Shown one piece after another: positions 25,721 to 34,169 of a DNA stretch of 64,000 nt. How positions within the stretch are numbered: the first letter of the stretch is position 1; each line of letters begins with the position of its first letter. The notes under the pieces are model-generated. The model had not been told where the DNA came from. It saw nothing but the letters and a program-made list of their open reading frames with translations, and searched no databases. This DNA comes from Granulicella sp. dw_53 (GTDB lineage Bacteria > Acidobacteriota > Terriglobia > Terriglobales > Acidobacteriaceae), in NCBI RefSeq assembly GCF_018449545.1, contig NZ_JAAVUR010000005.1:124001-188000 (forward strand), given 5' to 3'. A program made the position numbers and the translations under genes.

Positions 25721-25765
25721 TGTGCCATGGGAGAGGTCATCGGTTCGATCCCGGTCAGGCCATCA
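25721..25765 (+). other. tRNA-like 3' fragment (possible old attachment site)
   Basis: The sequence AGAGGTC followed by a T-arm (ATCGG, loop TTCGATC, CCGGT at 25739-25755) and CAGGCCATCA looks like the 3' part of a tRNA, closest in pattern to tRNA-Ala. No D-arm or 5' acceptor strand is found upstream and the terminal CCA is not exact, so it is not a functional tRNA gene. Such 3' scraps are left by tyrosine-recombinase integration into tRNA genes. Confidence 0.45.
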
Positions 25766-25978
25766 ATCACCTCCTACAACGAGTCTGTTGCAGACACGTT
25801 TGAAATGTCCTCGTGTCCAAAGACGTGCTGATTTTTTTTGCAACTCCAGCGGCAGCATCAATTCCATCACATCCGTTCGTAGAGTTGGGGGATTGAAGAG
25901 GGCGTTCGAGACGCCCGTTTCGTCTTCGAGACTAAGGAAGATAAACCCTCGGCCGTGCCCGGACATTGTCGGGCGCAC
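25763..25978 (-). pseudogene. Scrap of a dnaE2-type polymerase gene
   Basis: The frame reads RPTMSGHGRGFIFLSLEDE followed by TGVSNALFNP. This matches the OB-domain region of error-prone DNA polymerase DnaE2, and the same region of the larger dnaE2 pseudogene in this window reads RPGTAHGFIFLSIEEE, then SGISNAIIDP. Flanking conserved parts are absent and the frame then drifts, so only a C-terminal remnant of about 50 codons is left. It is a separate copy, on the opposite strand to the one at 34-37 kb and diverged from it. Confidence 0.65.
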
Positions 25979-26414
25979 GTTGCGCTAACGTGGATTCAAT
26001 CTGAACTCGGATTTCGGTAGCGGAGGGCATAAGCGCATTCGCTTTACCTTCGCCTATATGGTCGCCCCGTCATCCCGCATTGCCCTATAAAGAGGTATTT
26101 ACCCTCTAAGTTGTCGAATATAAAAATAATAATCATTAGCTGCGACGCGCTGCACCGTGCGGGCGGCTGGCTAGGAAGATGTTCAATTGATCGTGACGTG
26201 GACGGCCACTATGCGGCCCGAGGTTTCGATCTCAACCGTTCCTAACAGCCGAATGCACTCATCAACATCAGCAATCTGCGTGTAGCCGTGGCGTTGATCC
26301 CAAATCCGACGACGCTATCCTGACGCTAGGAAGGGCCATGTCCTGCGCGAACAAATACTGCCGAGGCCCCACAGGAAATTGCGCTGGAGCGATAGAAGTA
26401 TTGGGCGATGACGT
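25979..26414. other. Intergenic stretch with a possible gene remnant
   Basis: Mostly non-coding. On the minus strand, 26183-26314 is open for 43 codons ending VEIETSGRIVAVHVTIN, with coding-like composition but no start codon, so it may be the tail of a lost gene. An AT-rich patch (ATATAAAAATAATAATCATT) lies at 26119-26138. No promoter or RNA gene is recognisable. Confidence 0.35.
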
Positions 26415-27485
26415 TCAATCTGGCTTCTGCCAGCGAGACAGAGCCTCTTGCGCCGCTTCGAGTGCCGTCTGGTCCTCATACATGACGATCTTCCACTCGT
26501 CGCATTGCTGGACAAACATCATCCCGTGCTGCTCCATCATTTCGCAGATAAGGTCGTATATCGGTGCAAAAACTTCAATGGATTTCCATGCAAACTCGGT
26601 CAGCCAGAGTTCATGCAGAAGGCGCTCCAGCCGGAAAACTAAATCCGCGAGCTTTGGTTCACGGAGGAGTTCGTTTTCGTGGCTGGAAAGGTGTTTGAAG
26701 AGATTCATCTCCAGTCCGTGAACGTGGCCCAGCAGATAGCCTGCATATATAAAGACGTCGCCGAAAAGCTGTTGCAACTCGCGGAAGACGGAGGCGGCCT
26801 CGCGACCCTCGCGATGAGCCTTGATCTGTTCCAAAGCCTTGCCGGAGCAGTCTTCGACGGCGCGGCAGAAGATGTCTTGAAACTCTTCTACCGCCTCGGG
26901 TCGGAACGCTGCTGAAGATCGGCAGGCTGCATACTCGCTCCATACGTCCATCGCTTTGAGAAAGGTCTGTCGGGAACGGTCGCCACACTCCAACGGCTTG
27001 CCATAGCTCTCGGGAAAGGTGCGGTAGAGATGGCTTTCGTGTTCGACGTGAGCGGCTTCGTGGGCGATGCACGCCTGCGCAAGCCGCTGCATCGCTTTGT
27101 CCGGTGAGATCGCCATGACGCTGAGTCCGGGTCGCACAACAATGTGGAACTTCAATTCACCGTCACGGCGAACCGCCGCTGTCCTCGCCAGTTCCATCGA
27201 CTCCGGCTGCGGGCTCAATTCGAGAGGCACTTGTCCTTCAGGCATATTCTGGAGGGCACAGGCCGCAGCTCGGCAGTCGGGCGCTAACGTAATGCCGTCG
27301 AGCGCCTTCAGGTCGATTCCCGCGTAGGCCGCTATATACAGGCTTTCTTCTAGGGCGAAGGACACAGCCTCTTGCACTTCCGGCTGTCCCAAGCAGGAAA
27401 CATCGACTGTGCACCGGCTTGGCAGTGGAAGCTCCGCTTCCGCGCCCACATCGAAGATCAGTTCACGCACGAGATCCATCGCCAT
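26415..27485 (-). CDS. HExxH-motif protein (putative zinc metallopeptidase)
   Basis: 356 residues, family not recognised. Around residue 145 it carries ACIAHEAAHVEHESHLYR, an HExxH motif extended to HEAAHVEHE, with glutamates nearby that could complete a zinc site (for example in DVWSEYAACR). No signal peptide or membrane span is present, so it is probably cytoplasmic. HExxH proteins of mobile elements include regulators that cleave repressors (ImmA type) and ArdC-like proteins. A YhcG-type nuclease gene lies upstream on the same strand, 464 bases away, and is probably transcribed separately. Function is unknown. Confidence 0.65.
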   Translation of the reverse strand: MAMDLVRELIFDVGAEAELPLPSRCTVDVSCLGQPEVQEAVSFALEESLYIAAYAGIDLKALDGITLAPDCRAAACALQNMPEGQVPLELSPQPESMELARTAAVRRDGELKFHIVVRPGLSVMAISPDKAMQRLAQACIAHEAAHVEHESHLYRTFPESYGKPLECGDRSRQTFLKAMDVWSEYAACRSSAAFRPEAVEEFQDIFCRAVEDCSGKALEQIKAHREGREAASVFRELQQLFGDVFIYAGYLLGHVHGLEMNLFKHLSSHENELLREPKLADLVFRLERLLHELWLTEFAWKSIEVFAPIYDLICEMMEQHGMMFVQQCDEWKIVMYEDQTALEAAQEALSRWQKPD

Positions 27486-27948
27486 CCATCCTTGTTCTCC
27501 AGCCGGAGAAAATCAGGGCAGACAAAGCTTCAGCAACGGCGGAAAGCATCCGTGTGCCAACGAGCCGAGGCAAAAGGGGTTCTACAGGGACAGACCGGAT
27601 CAGCATACTCCTCCAATCCGAGGCCGGGAAAAACGTCTGCGGTGCGCCCCCGCAAACAGCCCTTGTAAACCCTCGTCGGGGAGTTCGAAAACCGGCAGAA
27701 ACACGCGGTTCCGTGGACCTTTAGCCGCGAAGCCTGGACATACGTCCATGGCTCCCCGACGCAAAGGCGTTGGGAATTCGTCCCGTGGCTGTCGCCAGCG
27801 CACGGTGTTTCTGCTTGGGTTTCGACACCCAGGACGGTGCGTACCCGTCCCGTCTCTATGATCCCGGTTCGAGCTGGAAATTGCAATGGAGTGGATTCGA
27901 AGGCGGCTGGCCGTTCGCTGCTGCATGGAACAGGATTACCGCCGGGGC
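27486..27948. other. Intergenic stretch without a recognisable gene
   Basis: Several overlapping open frames exist on both strands because of high GC content, but none has a convincing start, ribosome site or domain. I see no repeat, tRNA or terminator. It separates the nuclease gene and the HExxH gene, both on the minus strand, and should hold the promoter of the latter. Confidence 0.4.
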
Positions 27949-28995
27949 CTACGCATCCGGATCGGAGACAAAAGATACCCGTTGTTCGTAGAACTCATGC
28001 AGTTTCGCTTGCAGCAGCTTCTTATCCGGCAGTTGGGTCTGATATTCCGCGACCAGTGCCGGGGAAAGACTACGGCTCAAAGCGTACTCCACAACCTCGT
28101 CGTTCTTGCTCGCGCAGAGCAGCAGGCCAATCGAAGGCTGTTCATGGTTCTTGCGAACCGTCCTGTCCAGCGCCTCCAGATAGAAGTCGAGCTTGCCCAG
28201 GTACTCCGGGCGGAACGCATTGATCTTCAGCTCGATGGCGACCAGGCAGTTCAACCCGCGATGGAAGAAGAGTAGATCGAGCGCGAAGTCCTGGCCGCCT
28301 ACCTGCAATGGATATTCCGAACCGATGAAACAGAAGTCCCGGCCCAGCTCGATCAGAAAGTCCTTCAGCTTGTCGAGTAGGGCGCGATGCAGGTCCGCTT
28401 CGGCATGGACCTCCGGCAACCCCAGAAATTCGAGGTTGTAGGCATCTTTGAAGACGCTTACGGCTTCGGGGTGGAATTGTCGCACCGCTGGGGAGACTTT
28501 TGGAGGACTGAGGACGACTCGCGCGAATAGGGCACTGTTCAACTGCCGTTCCAACTCCCGCTTGCTCCAGCCTTCCTGAATGGCGGTCCGAATGTAAAAC
28601 TCGCGCTCTTCCGGGCGTTTGCACTGGCCGAGGATGAGGAGGTGGTGCGACCACGGCAATTGTCGCACCAGCGGTACGACTTTTTCATCGTCGCGATAAG
28701 TCTCGTAGAACTGCCGCATCCGAAACAGATTGGCCCGCGTGAATCCACGGAGTCCGGGTTGCGTCCGCGCGATATATTCGGCGAGTTGCCGCACGACGCC
28801 ATCACCCCATTCCGAGGAGGCGATCTTCCCACTGATGATCTCCCCGACCCTCCAGTAGAGTTCGATCAGAACCGTGTTGACCGCTCGAATCGCTTTTTCC
28901 TGGGAATCTGCAATGAGCTGCACGATCTCCGAAAAGGTGGATTCCTCTCCGGATGGAGTGCTCAGATGAGACGGATTGGGCTCAGACGAGGGCAT
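27949..28995 (-). CDS. YhcG/DUF1016-type PDDEXK nuclease
   Basis: 348 residues of the DUF1016 family. The N-terminal domain contains NTVLIELYWRVGEIIS, LSPPKVSPAVRQ lies centrally, and LPWSHHLLIL is typical. The C-terminal nuclease domain has FIGSEYPLQVGGQDFALDLL, then FFHRGLNCLVAIELKINAFR, giving a PD-(D/E)xK-like D-x-D and E-L-K pair, and ends with PSIGLLLCASKNDEVVEYAL. The family is widespread beside restriction or toxin-like genes and on plasmids. Its biological role is not settled. It is complete, so a defence or genome-maintenance function on this element is plausible. Confidence 0.9.
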   Translation of the reverse strand: MPSSEPNPSHLSTPSGEESTFSEIVQLIADSQEKAIRAVNTVLIELYWRVGEIISGKIASSEWGDGVVRQLAEYIARTQPGLRGFTRANLFRMRQFYETYRDDEKVVPLVRQLPWSHHLLILGQCKRPEEREFYIRTAIQEGWSKRELERQLNSALFARVVLSPPKVSPAVRQFHPEAVSVFKDAYNLEFLGLPEVHAEADLHRALLDKLKDFLIELGRDFCFIGSEYPLQVGGQDFALDLLFFHRGLNCLVAIELKINAFRPEYLGKLDFYLEALDRTVRKNHEQPSIGLLLCASKNDEVVEYALSRSLSPALVAEYQTQLPDKKLLQAKLHEFYEQRVSFVSDPDA

Positions 28996-29046
28996 GGTCT
29001 TCCTGATCCATGATAGCGAAGGGTCGATAGCAAAGGCGCTCTACGC

Positions 29047-29164
29047 AGGGAGGGACTACGCCCCTCGCCTGTCTCCAGCCGCTTCCAGCGTCTTCCGCCA
29101 CCCTCCCCAGCGGCCTGTTCCTGCCGCAACGCGACCCTGAAAATCCTGTGCGCTGACGCGCACG
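29047..29164. repeat. Dispersed ~118-bp repeat, copy A
   Basis: This stretch aligns, in the same orientation, with 50837-50954. Shared blocks include CTCGCCTGTCTCCAGCCGCT, CGTCTTCCGCC and CTGACGCGCACG, with small insertions and about 80% identity by eye. Neither copy encodes an obvious protein. Copy A lies upstream of the ardC-like gene. Confidence 0.65.
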
Positions 29165-29323
29165 CATAAGGAACCCAGACCTCGCTAGTGGGCTCTGCCC
29201 CCCGCGCTCTGCAAGGCCGTTCGCCCTCCAGGTTTTGGCTCCCCCACGCTACGCGCGGTCCCCCCAAAAAGCTTCGCTCGAAGACCTTTCCGTTTGCTAC
29301 CCCCGCCTTCGCCAGGAGGCGTT

Positions 29324-29339
29324 CGGCATGTACATGCCG
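29324..29339. promoter_or_regulatory. Perfect palindrome upstream of the ardC-like gene
   Basis: CGGCATGTACATGCCG is a perfect 16-base palindrome, 50 bases before the ATG at 29389. It is a candidate operator for an element-encoded regulator. Its binding factor is unknown. Confidence 0.4.
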
Positions 29340-29388
29340 CGTGTCTACGCGGACGTGCAAAAGCAAATGCCGACAAGGAGAAGCCACC

Positions 29389-29562
29389 ATGAGCAGCAAC
29401 GCCAATACCACCATCACCGCCATCGACAGCAAGAAACCTTCCACCAAACAGGAACTCATCGCCGCCAACATCAAGCTGTTAATCGAGCAGTTGGAGTCAG
29501 GACACTCCGAAGCCCTCACCAACTACCTCACCGCCATGAGCCGTTTTCATTCGTATTCCTTC
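29389..29562 (+). pseudogene. ardC-like antirestriction gene, 5' part (interrupted)
   Basis: From ATG 29389, behind AAGGAGAAGCC, the frame encodes 58 residues ending SRFHSYSF. That is the start of the ArdC/DUF1738-type N-terminal single-strand-DNA-binding domain, which normally continues FGNVLEIA. At 29563 the frame enters foreign DNA and stops after two codons. The missing continuation is found intact at 32106-32834, so the gene was cut by the RIT element. The combined gene would encode about 300 residues. Confidence 0.85.
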
Positions 29563-29601
29563 TTATGTTAAGCACAACATAAAAAGCTTTATGTCATCTG
29601 T

Positions 29602-29615
29602 CGGACTATGTTGAG
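29602..29615. repeat. RIT subterminal inverted repeat, left
   Basis: CGGACTATGTTGAG, matched exactly by its complement at 32076-32089. A related AACATAGTGCGG, in the opposite sense, lies further in at 29675-29686 and may be an additional recombinase-binding site. Confidence 0.7.
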
Positions 29616-29729
29616 CGGATGCCTCTGGATAGGCAGAAGGCTCGTGGTTCCTGCCGATGCGCGTTGCGGTGGTTAACATAGTGCGGTCAGACTTCTTCCT
29701 ACCGGCAACTGGCCGGAGGAGAAGTTTTC

Positions 29730-30650
29730 ATGCCAGATCGAAGCTCTGTCGTTATCTCGCTTTCGGATTGTATAGCGCAGTACGACGCCCACCTGCTCAA
29801 GATCCGTGGCTTATCGAAGTCCACGCGTAACCTTCATCGCCATGTAGTTCACATGCTGTTGTGCTCCAGCTTTCCGACTGGCGATATTGCCTGGAGCACG
29901 TTTTGCTTTGGCGATGTCGTGCAGTTTGTCACCACCGAGTTTCAACGGCTGACGAGCCGCGCGACACAACGTGTGTGGCTGATGGTGCTGCGCAGCTTTC
30001 TACGCTATCTGGCGGCTCACGAACATATCTCAGGCGGCTGGGATGCAGCTCTGCCTTCGATTGCCAACCGGCAGCATGTGCAACTGCCACGCGGACTGAC
30101 GCAGCAGCAGGTAGACGCGCTTTGGACCGCGAGTGAGGGATCGAAGCCGCGCGACCTGCGCAACCGGGCGCTGTTCCTGCTCTTTCTGCGCCTGGGACTG
30201 CGCACCGAAGAGGTAGCCAGCCTTGTCCCTGGAGATATCGACTGGAGCGCCGGCAACCTGAAGGTGCGTAGTGCCAAGACCACCCGGGTTCGCACGCTGC
30301 CTCTTGCTCAGGATGTCGGTGAGGCTCTGGTGGCTTATTTACGCAGCCTGCATCGGCGGCCAGTACGTCTCTTCGATCCCGCGCGCAAGCCACCGATACC
30401 AGAACAACGCTACGAGGTCTATGTCAGGAACTGCGTCTACTATCTCTTCGAGCGCGCCGGCATCCGGGATCGCGGGCCTCATTCTTTGCGCCATACGCTG
30501 GCCACGGAGATGGTCGGCAAGGGAGCCACCTTCAAGGCTGTCTCCGATGTCCTCGGCCACAAGTCGATCACGACCACGTTGATCTATGCCAAGCTCGACC
30601 TGGAGGCGTTGAAGCAGGTGGCGCTGCCATGGCCCGGAGGTGCGCGATGA
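29730..30650 (+). CDS. RIT tyrosine recombinase, first of trio
   Basis: 306 residues. An N-terminal SAM-like core-binding domain (residues ~10-110) precedes the catalytic domain with LGLRTEEVASL (first Arg), HSLRHTLATEMV (His-x-x-Arg) and LGHKSITTTLIYAK (His and nucleophilic Tyr). All catalytic residues are present, so the protein could be active. GGAGGAGAAG lies upstream of ATG 29730. Its stop overlaps the ATG of the second recombinase gene. In RIT elements the three proteins are thought to act together. Here the other two are damaged. Confidence 0.9.
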   Translation: MPDRSSVVISLSDCIAQYDAHLLKIRGLSKSTRNLHRHVVHMLLCSSFPTGDIAWSTFCFGDVVQFVTTEFQRLTSRATQRVWLMVLRSFLRYLAAHEHISGGWDAALPSIANRQHVQLPRGLTQQQVDALWTASEGSKPRDLRNRALFLLFLRLGLRTEEVASLVPGDIDWSAGNLKVRSAKTTRVRTLPLAQDVGEALVAYLRSLHRRPVRLFDPARKPPIPEQRYEVYVRNCVYYLFERAGIRDRGPHSLRHTLATEMVGKGATFKAVSDVLGHKSITTTLIYAKLDLEALKQVALPWPGGAR

Positions 30651-31572
30651 ACTTTGCCGCATTGTCCGCCTTCGCAGAAGAGTTTCTCGCTCTCCGGCAA
30701 GCCGTAGCCAGACGCGATCCACATCGGAACGGCCGGGATCGCCGTGGCTTGAAGCACAGGGAAAAACTGCTGCGAAGCTTCATCGCCTACTGGCACGAAC
30801 AAGGTGACCCGTGGCCGATTCGCTCCTCGGTTCTCCTAGACTGGGTTGCGGTCGGATCGGACCGCCAACATCCCTACCGGGATCAGCGGCGCTTTTATGT
30901 TGCCCGCGCTCTTCTCCTGCAAGTGCGCGTCTTTGAGCCGGCGACAGAGATCCCGGACAACATCTTCAAGCCACTCTACCGCAGGCGGGCTCCACACCTG
31001 TTTTCCGATCAAGACATCGTCCGTCTGATCGATGCCGTTGCGCAGGTACGCCCGTGCGGCAACATGCGTCCGCTCACCTTCTCCACTTTGCTTGGGCTGC
31101 TGGCCAGCACCGGCCTGCGCATCGGAGAGGCGATCAACCTGACGATGGAAGATGCAAGGCTTGATGCGGCCCCGCCCCATCTGCTCATCCACGAGAGCAA
31201 GTTCGGCAAGTCGCGCTATGTCGTTCTCCATCCATCGACGGCGGAGCAGCTGCGCATCTATCGGAGCACGAGGACGGAGATACTTCGCGGCAAGCAGGTG
31301 CAACCCTTCTTCATCAACCGCAAGGGAGGACGACTCGACTATAACTCCCAACGATTGGCATTTGTCAGCTTCTCCGCCTCGCCGGCATCCAGGCCATACC
31401 CGGTCAACGTGGACCATCGCTGCATTCCTTCCGTCACACGTTTGCCGTCAACAGACTCACCCTCTGGCATCGCGAGCGACGCGACGTGCAACAGCTCCTG
31501 CCCCATCTCGCCGTTTATCTCGGCCATCTCGGTCCGGAGAACACCTACTGGTATGTGAGCAGCACACCCGAG
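30647..31572 (+). pseudogene. RIT tyrosine recombinase, second of trio, frameshifted
   Basis: ATG 30647 opens a frame of about 240 residues with LASTGLRIGEAINLTMEDA and the normal central region. Near 31360-31369, within RLAFVSF, the homology jumps to the next frame, LLRLAGIQAIPGQRGP followed by LHSFRHTFAVNRL, a one-base loss by its phase. The second frame carries the His-x-x-Arg and YLGHLGPENTYWYV tail. The product would lack the C-terminal active site. The end of this gene runs without a stop into recombinase 3 sequence, indicating an internal deletion. Confidence 0.8.
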
Positions 31573-32014
31573 GTTCCGCGAACTCCAAGCGCAGCCAACT
31601 ATCTCCAGTTGCACGGAAAAGGCCGGAAGGACCGCCTGGTCCCGCTCTGGCCACGGACAGCGAAGATTTTGAAGGAGTGGCATCCGCGGCGAACCGCTCA
31701 CACGCTTCGCGATACACCTGCTGCTCCGCAAGGTTGTCGAACGAGCTCACGCCGCTTGCCCCAGCCTCAAAAACAAACGGATATCGCCGCACGTCCTCAG
31801 GCACAGCACAGCCATGGCCCTGCTCCAATCCGGCGTCGATATCGCAGTCATCGCTCTATGGCTCGGCCACGAGAGCATCGAAACCACGAACCAATACCTC
31901 CACGCCAACATGGCCATCAAGGAGAAGGCCCTCGCCACATTACAACCCGTCGGCAAGAAGTTCCGCAGATTCAAAGCCGACGACACACTGCTCGAATTCC
32001 TCGCCAACCTCTGA
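31573..32014 (+). pseudogene. RIT tyrosine recombinase, third of trio, truncated and frameshifted
   Basis: The sequence starts abruptly at the middle of a catalytic domain, YLQLHGKGRKDRLVPLW. The N-terminal half that should precede it is missing, fused to the tail of recombinase 2. After KILKEW the homology shifts frame to AIHLLLRKVVERAHAA, then ISPHVLRHSTAMALLQSGVD and IALWLGHESIETTNQYLHAN, ending at TGA 32014. The catalytic His-x-x-Arg, His and Tyr are therefore readable only in a frame without a start. It is non-functional. Confidence 0.75.
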
Positions 32015-32105
32015 CCAGAACTATGTCAACCGCAGGGCGCGAAAACACGCGCCCTGCAAAACTTTCCACCTCACACTCAACATAGTCCGCCAATGAACAT
32101 AGTCT

Positions 32106-32834
32106 TTCGGGAACGTTTTGGAGATAGCGCGACAAATGCCAGCCGCAACGCGCGTGGCCGGGTTTTGGACGTGGAAGAATCTTGGCCGTTCCGTGAAGGC
32201 CGGGCAGAAGGGCATCCGTATTCTTGCCCCCATCGTTGGCGTTCGTCGCAAGAAGGACGAAGAGGCCAACAAGGACATCACCAAACAGAACGAGCGCATC
32301 TTGCTCGGATTCAGAAATGCCTATGTCTTCGATATTTCGCAGACCGATGGGGTAGACCTGCCAGAGATGCGCGAAGTCTCTGGCGACCCCGGCGAGAACA
32401 TCGACCGTTTGGCCGCGTTCCTGCACAGCAAGGGCATTCAGCTTGTCTACAACGAGAAGATTGCCCCCGCGCTTGGCATGAGCTATGGCGGACGTATCGC
32501 TCTGTTACCCGGACAATCGAAGGCGGAAACCTTCGCCACGCTCGTCCATGAAACGGCGCACGAGCTCCTGCATAAGAGCGACCGCCGCACCGCAACCACA
32601 AAGACGGTACGTGAGACGGAGGCGGAGGCCGTGGCCTTCGTTGTTGGCAAGGCCGTTGGGTTGGTGACGGGTTCGGCATCCGCAGACTATATCCAGCTTT
32701 ACAAAGGCAACGCATCATTGCTGGCGGAATCGCTGGAAGTCATTCAGCAGACGGCCAGCATCATCCTTGCTGCACTGGAGCCGTCCACGGCGGAGGAAGC
32801 CGCCACTGACGAACTCGCGGAGGTGGCAGGATGA
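32106..32834 (+). pseudogene. ardC-like antirestriction gene, 3' part (interrupted)
   Basis: The continuation of the gene begun at 29389: FGNVLEIARQMPAATRVAGF, WTWKNLGRSVKAGQKGIRIL, then the C-terminal metallopeptidase-like domain with ETFATLVHETAHELLHK (HExxH). ArdC-type proteins protect incoming single-stranded or plasmid DNA from restriction and carry this N-terminal DNA-binding plus zinc-protease arrangement. It has lost its own start. A TTG at 32118 could at best give an N-terminally trimmed protein. The stop overlaps the next gene (ATGA). Confidence 0.85.
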
Positions 32835-33244
32835 AGACCTTACTTGCCATCTTGCAAAAGGCGGGAGGCTGGCGACCCAGCCTCTACGTCAAGATCGACA
32901 ACCCGCCCTACATGCCGCTCGTCATTGAGGCGACGGATGAGTCCGGCCCCCTTGGACTCCCCGCAGTCTCTGTCTGTCATTACGGCAAACAGAACGGCGA
33001 TGCCATGCGCGACCCAGAGATGTGCTTCGAGCTTGGCTTTGCCGGTGGCGCGCACCTGATTCCGTTTACTTGGCGCAACGATTACGTTGCCGTGGAGCAA
33101 GTCTCCCGAGCCATCGTCAACGGCCACTATGTGGCTTTGCTCCAGCTTCAGGAACAACACGAGAAGTTTGCCGCGACGTGGGACAACAACCTGCGATTGC
33201 AGGGGTACTCCGAAGTCTTTACGGACAAGTGCATCCTCGGCTAG
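32831..33244 (+). CDS. DUF6908-like ICE protein
   Basis: 137 residues: MKTLLAILQKAGGWRPSLYV, followed by IDNPPYMPLVIE and a HEKFAATWDNNLRLQGY tail. The pattern matches a conserved small family I recall as DUF6908, common next to ardC-like genes on mobile elements. The function is unknown. It is soluble with no signal. It starts inside the ardC-like stop (ATGA), so it belonged to that operon. It now lies after the RIT insertion and may depend on an element promoter. Confidence 0.75.
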   Translation: MKTLLAILQKAGGWRPSLYVKIDNPPYMPLVIEATDESGPLGLPAVSVCHYGKQNGDAMRDPEMCFELGFAGGAHLIPFTWRNDYVAVEQVSRAIVNGHYVALLQLQEQHEKFAATWDNNLRLQGYSEVFTDKCILG

Positions 33245-33329
33245 TCCGCTCCCATCGTGGAGCGGAACCATGCTCGGCGTGTGCCGCTCCGTGCCTTTAC
33301 CCCCCAACCGCTCGAAAGGAGCCTTCATC

Positions 33330-34169
33330 ATGGAAAAGCGGCTACAGCGGCTCGCTCGTGGCATGGAAGATCATCTGCTCGTGCCAGAAGAGGCAGACCT
33401 CGTTCTCTCCGAAACTGCGGCGCTCGATACGCCGCTCGTCCTGCTGGACTCACTGCTCTTCGTTGTGTCGCCGATGCTGGAACGCATCATGTGCCGCGCC
33501 ATCGAACGTGCCTACGCTCTGCGGAGTCTTACCCTCGGCTTGCAACTGGACAAGGCCCCGGCCTACGAACGGCATATCCGTCCCGCCATTGCTACGCAGA
33601 GCCGCGAGCTTCTGCTCAAGCTGCTCAACCTGGACTTGCAGACCCATCCGCCGCAAGCGGCCATCCTTGGTGTGACGCTCACGGCGGAGGCCGCACGTCC
33701 GCAGACGGCACAGCGCGGCCTCTTCCAGGCTCAGTTCCCGGAGCCGGACAAGCTCGACATCCTCTTGGCAAGGCTTCGTTCGATTGCCGGCGACCACAAC
33801 GTGGGGGCAGCCGAGTTATGCAACAGTCACCGAGACGATGAGGTCACAATGACGGCCTTTCGTCCGAGTGTCCTTGCCGTTGGCTCGTCCCCATCGAAGC
33901 CGTCATGCCTTGCACTCCGCAGGTTTCGACCGGCTCAGCCCGTCCGTGTGTCATTGAAGAACGGAATGCCGTCGCTCCTTTTCTGGCAGGGCGGACGACT
34001 AGACCTCGCTGAAGTCAAAGGCCCTTGGCAGTCGAGCGGTTATTGGTGGGACGGCCGCAGATGGGAAGCCGACGAATGGGATGCCGTCGTCATGCAGCCG
34101 CTATATGCCTTGCGGCTCCGCTACGAACGCGCTCCGAAGGCATGGACTGTCGCAGGTGTGTATGACTGA
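33330..34169 (+). pseudogene. C-terminal part of imuB-type Y-family polymerase gene
   Basis: 279 residues from ATG 33330, behind GAAAGGAGCC. Recognisable ImuB C-terminal pieces are LDTPLVLLDSLLFVVSPMLE, LLKLLNLDLQTHPPQAAILG, then VTLTAEAARPQTAQRGLFQA, LARLRSIAGDHNVGAAELCN and the end YERAPKAWTVAGVYD. The N-terminal palm and fingers (about 200 residues) are missing and no imuA lies upstream. In mutasomes ImuB is a non-catalytic linker of DnaE2 to the beta clamp, and the truncated form would keep part of that tail. It overlaps the dnaE2 start by eight bases, preserving the ancient operon. Confidence 0.8.

Larger units (their letters stand above)
29563..32105 (+). mobile_element. Recombinase-in-trio (RIT) element inserted in ardC-like gene
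   Basis: A 2.54-kb insert carries three tandem tyrosine-recombinase genes in the order and overlap of RIT elements (ATGA junction between the first and second). Removing it rejoins the ardC-like frame exactly at the TTC codon, which is present on both sides (29560-29562 and 32106-32108). Subterminal inverted repeats CGGACTATGTTGAG lie at 29602-29615 and, as complement, at 32076-32089, with shorter ATGTT-containing ends. The second and third recombinase genes are broken, so this copy is probably immobile. Confidence 0.8.

Noticed and set aside
25721-25765. Functional tRNA gene
   Set aside because: Only the variable loop, T-arm and part of the 3' acceptor can be drawn. D-arm and 5' strand are missing and CCA is imperfect.
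30836-31417. 193-codon minus-strand frame in the RIT element
   Set aside because: Antisense to the recombinase 2 gene, with no coding signal of its own.
33087-33329. N-terminal extension of the imuB-fragment frame
   Set aside because: The 81 extra codons overlap the DUF6908-like gene in another frame and read as Ser/Pro/Arg-rich shadow sequence. A ribosome site precedes ATG 33330.
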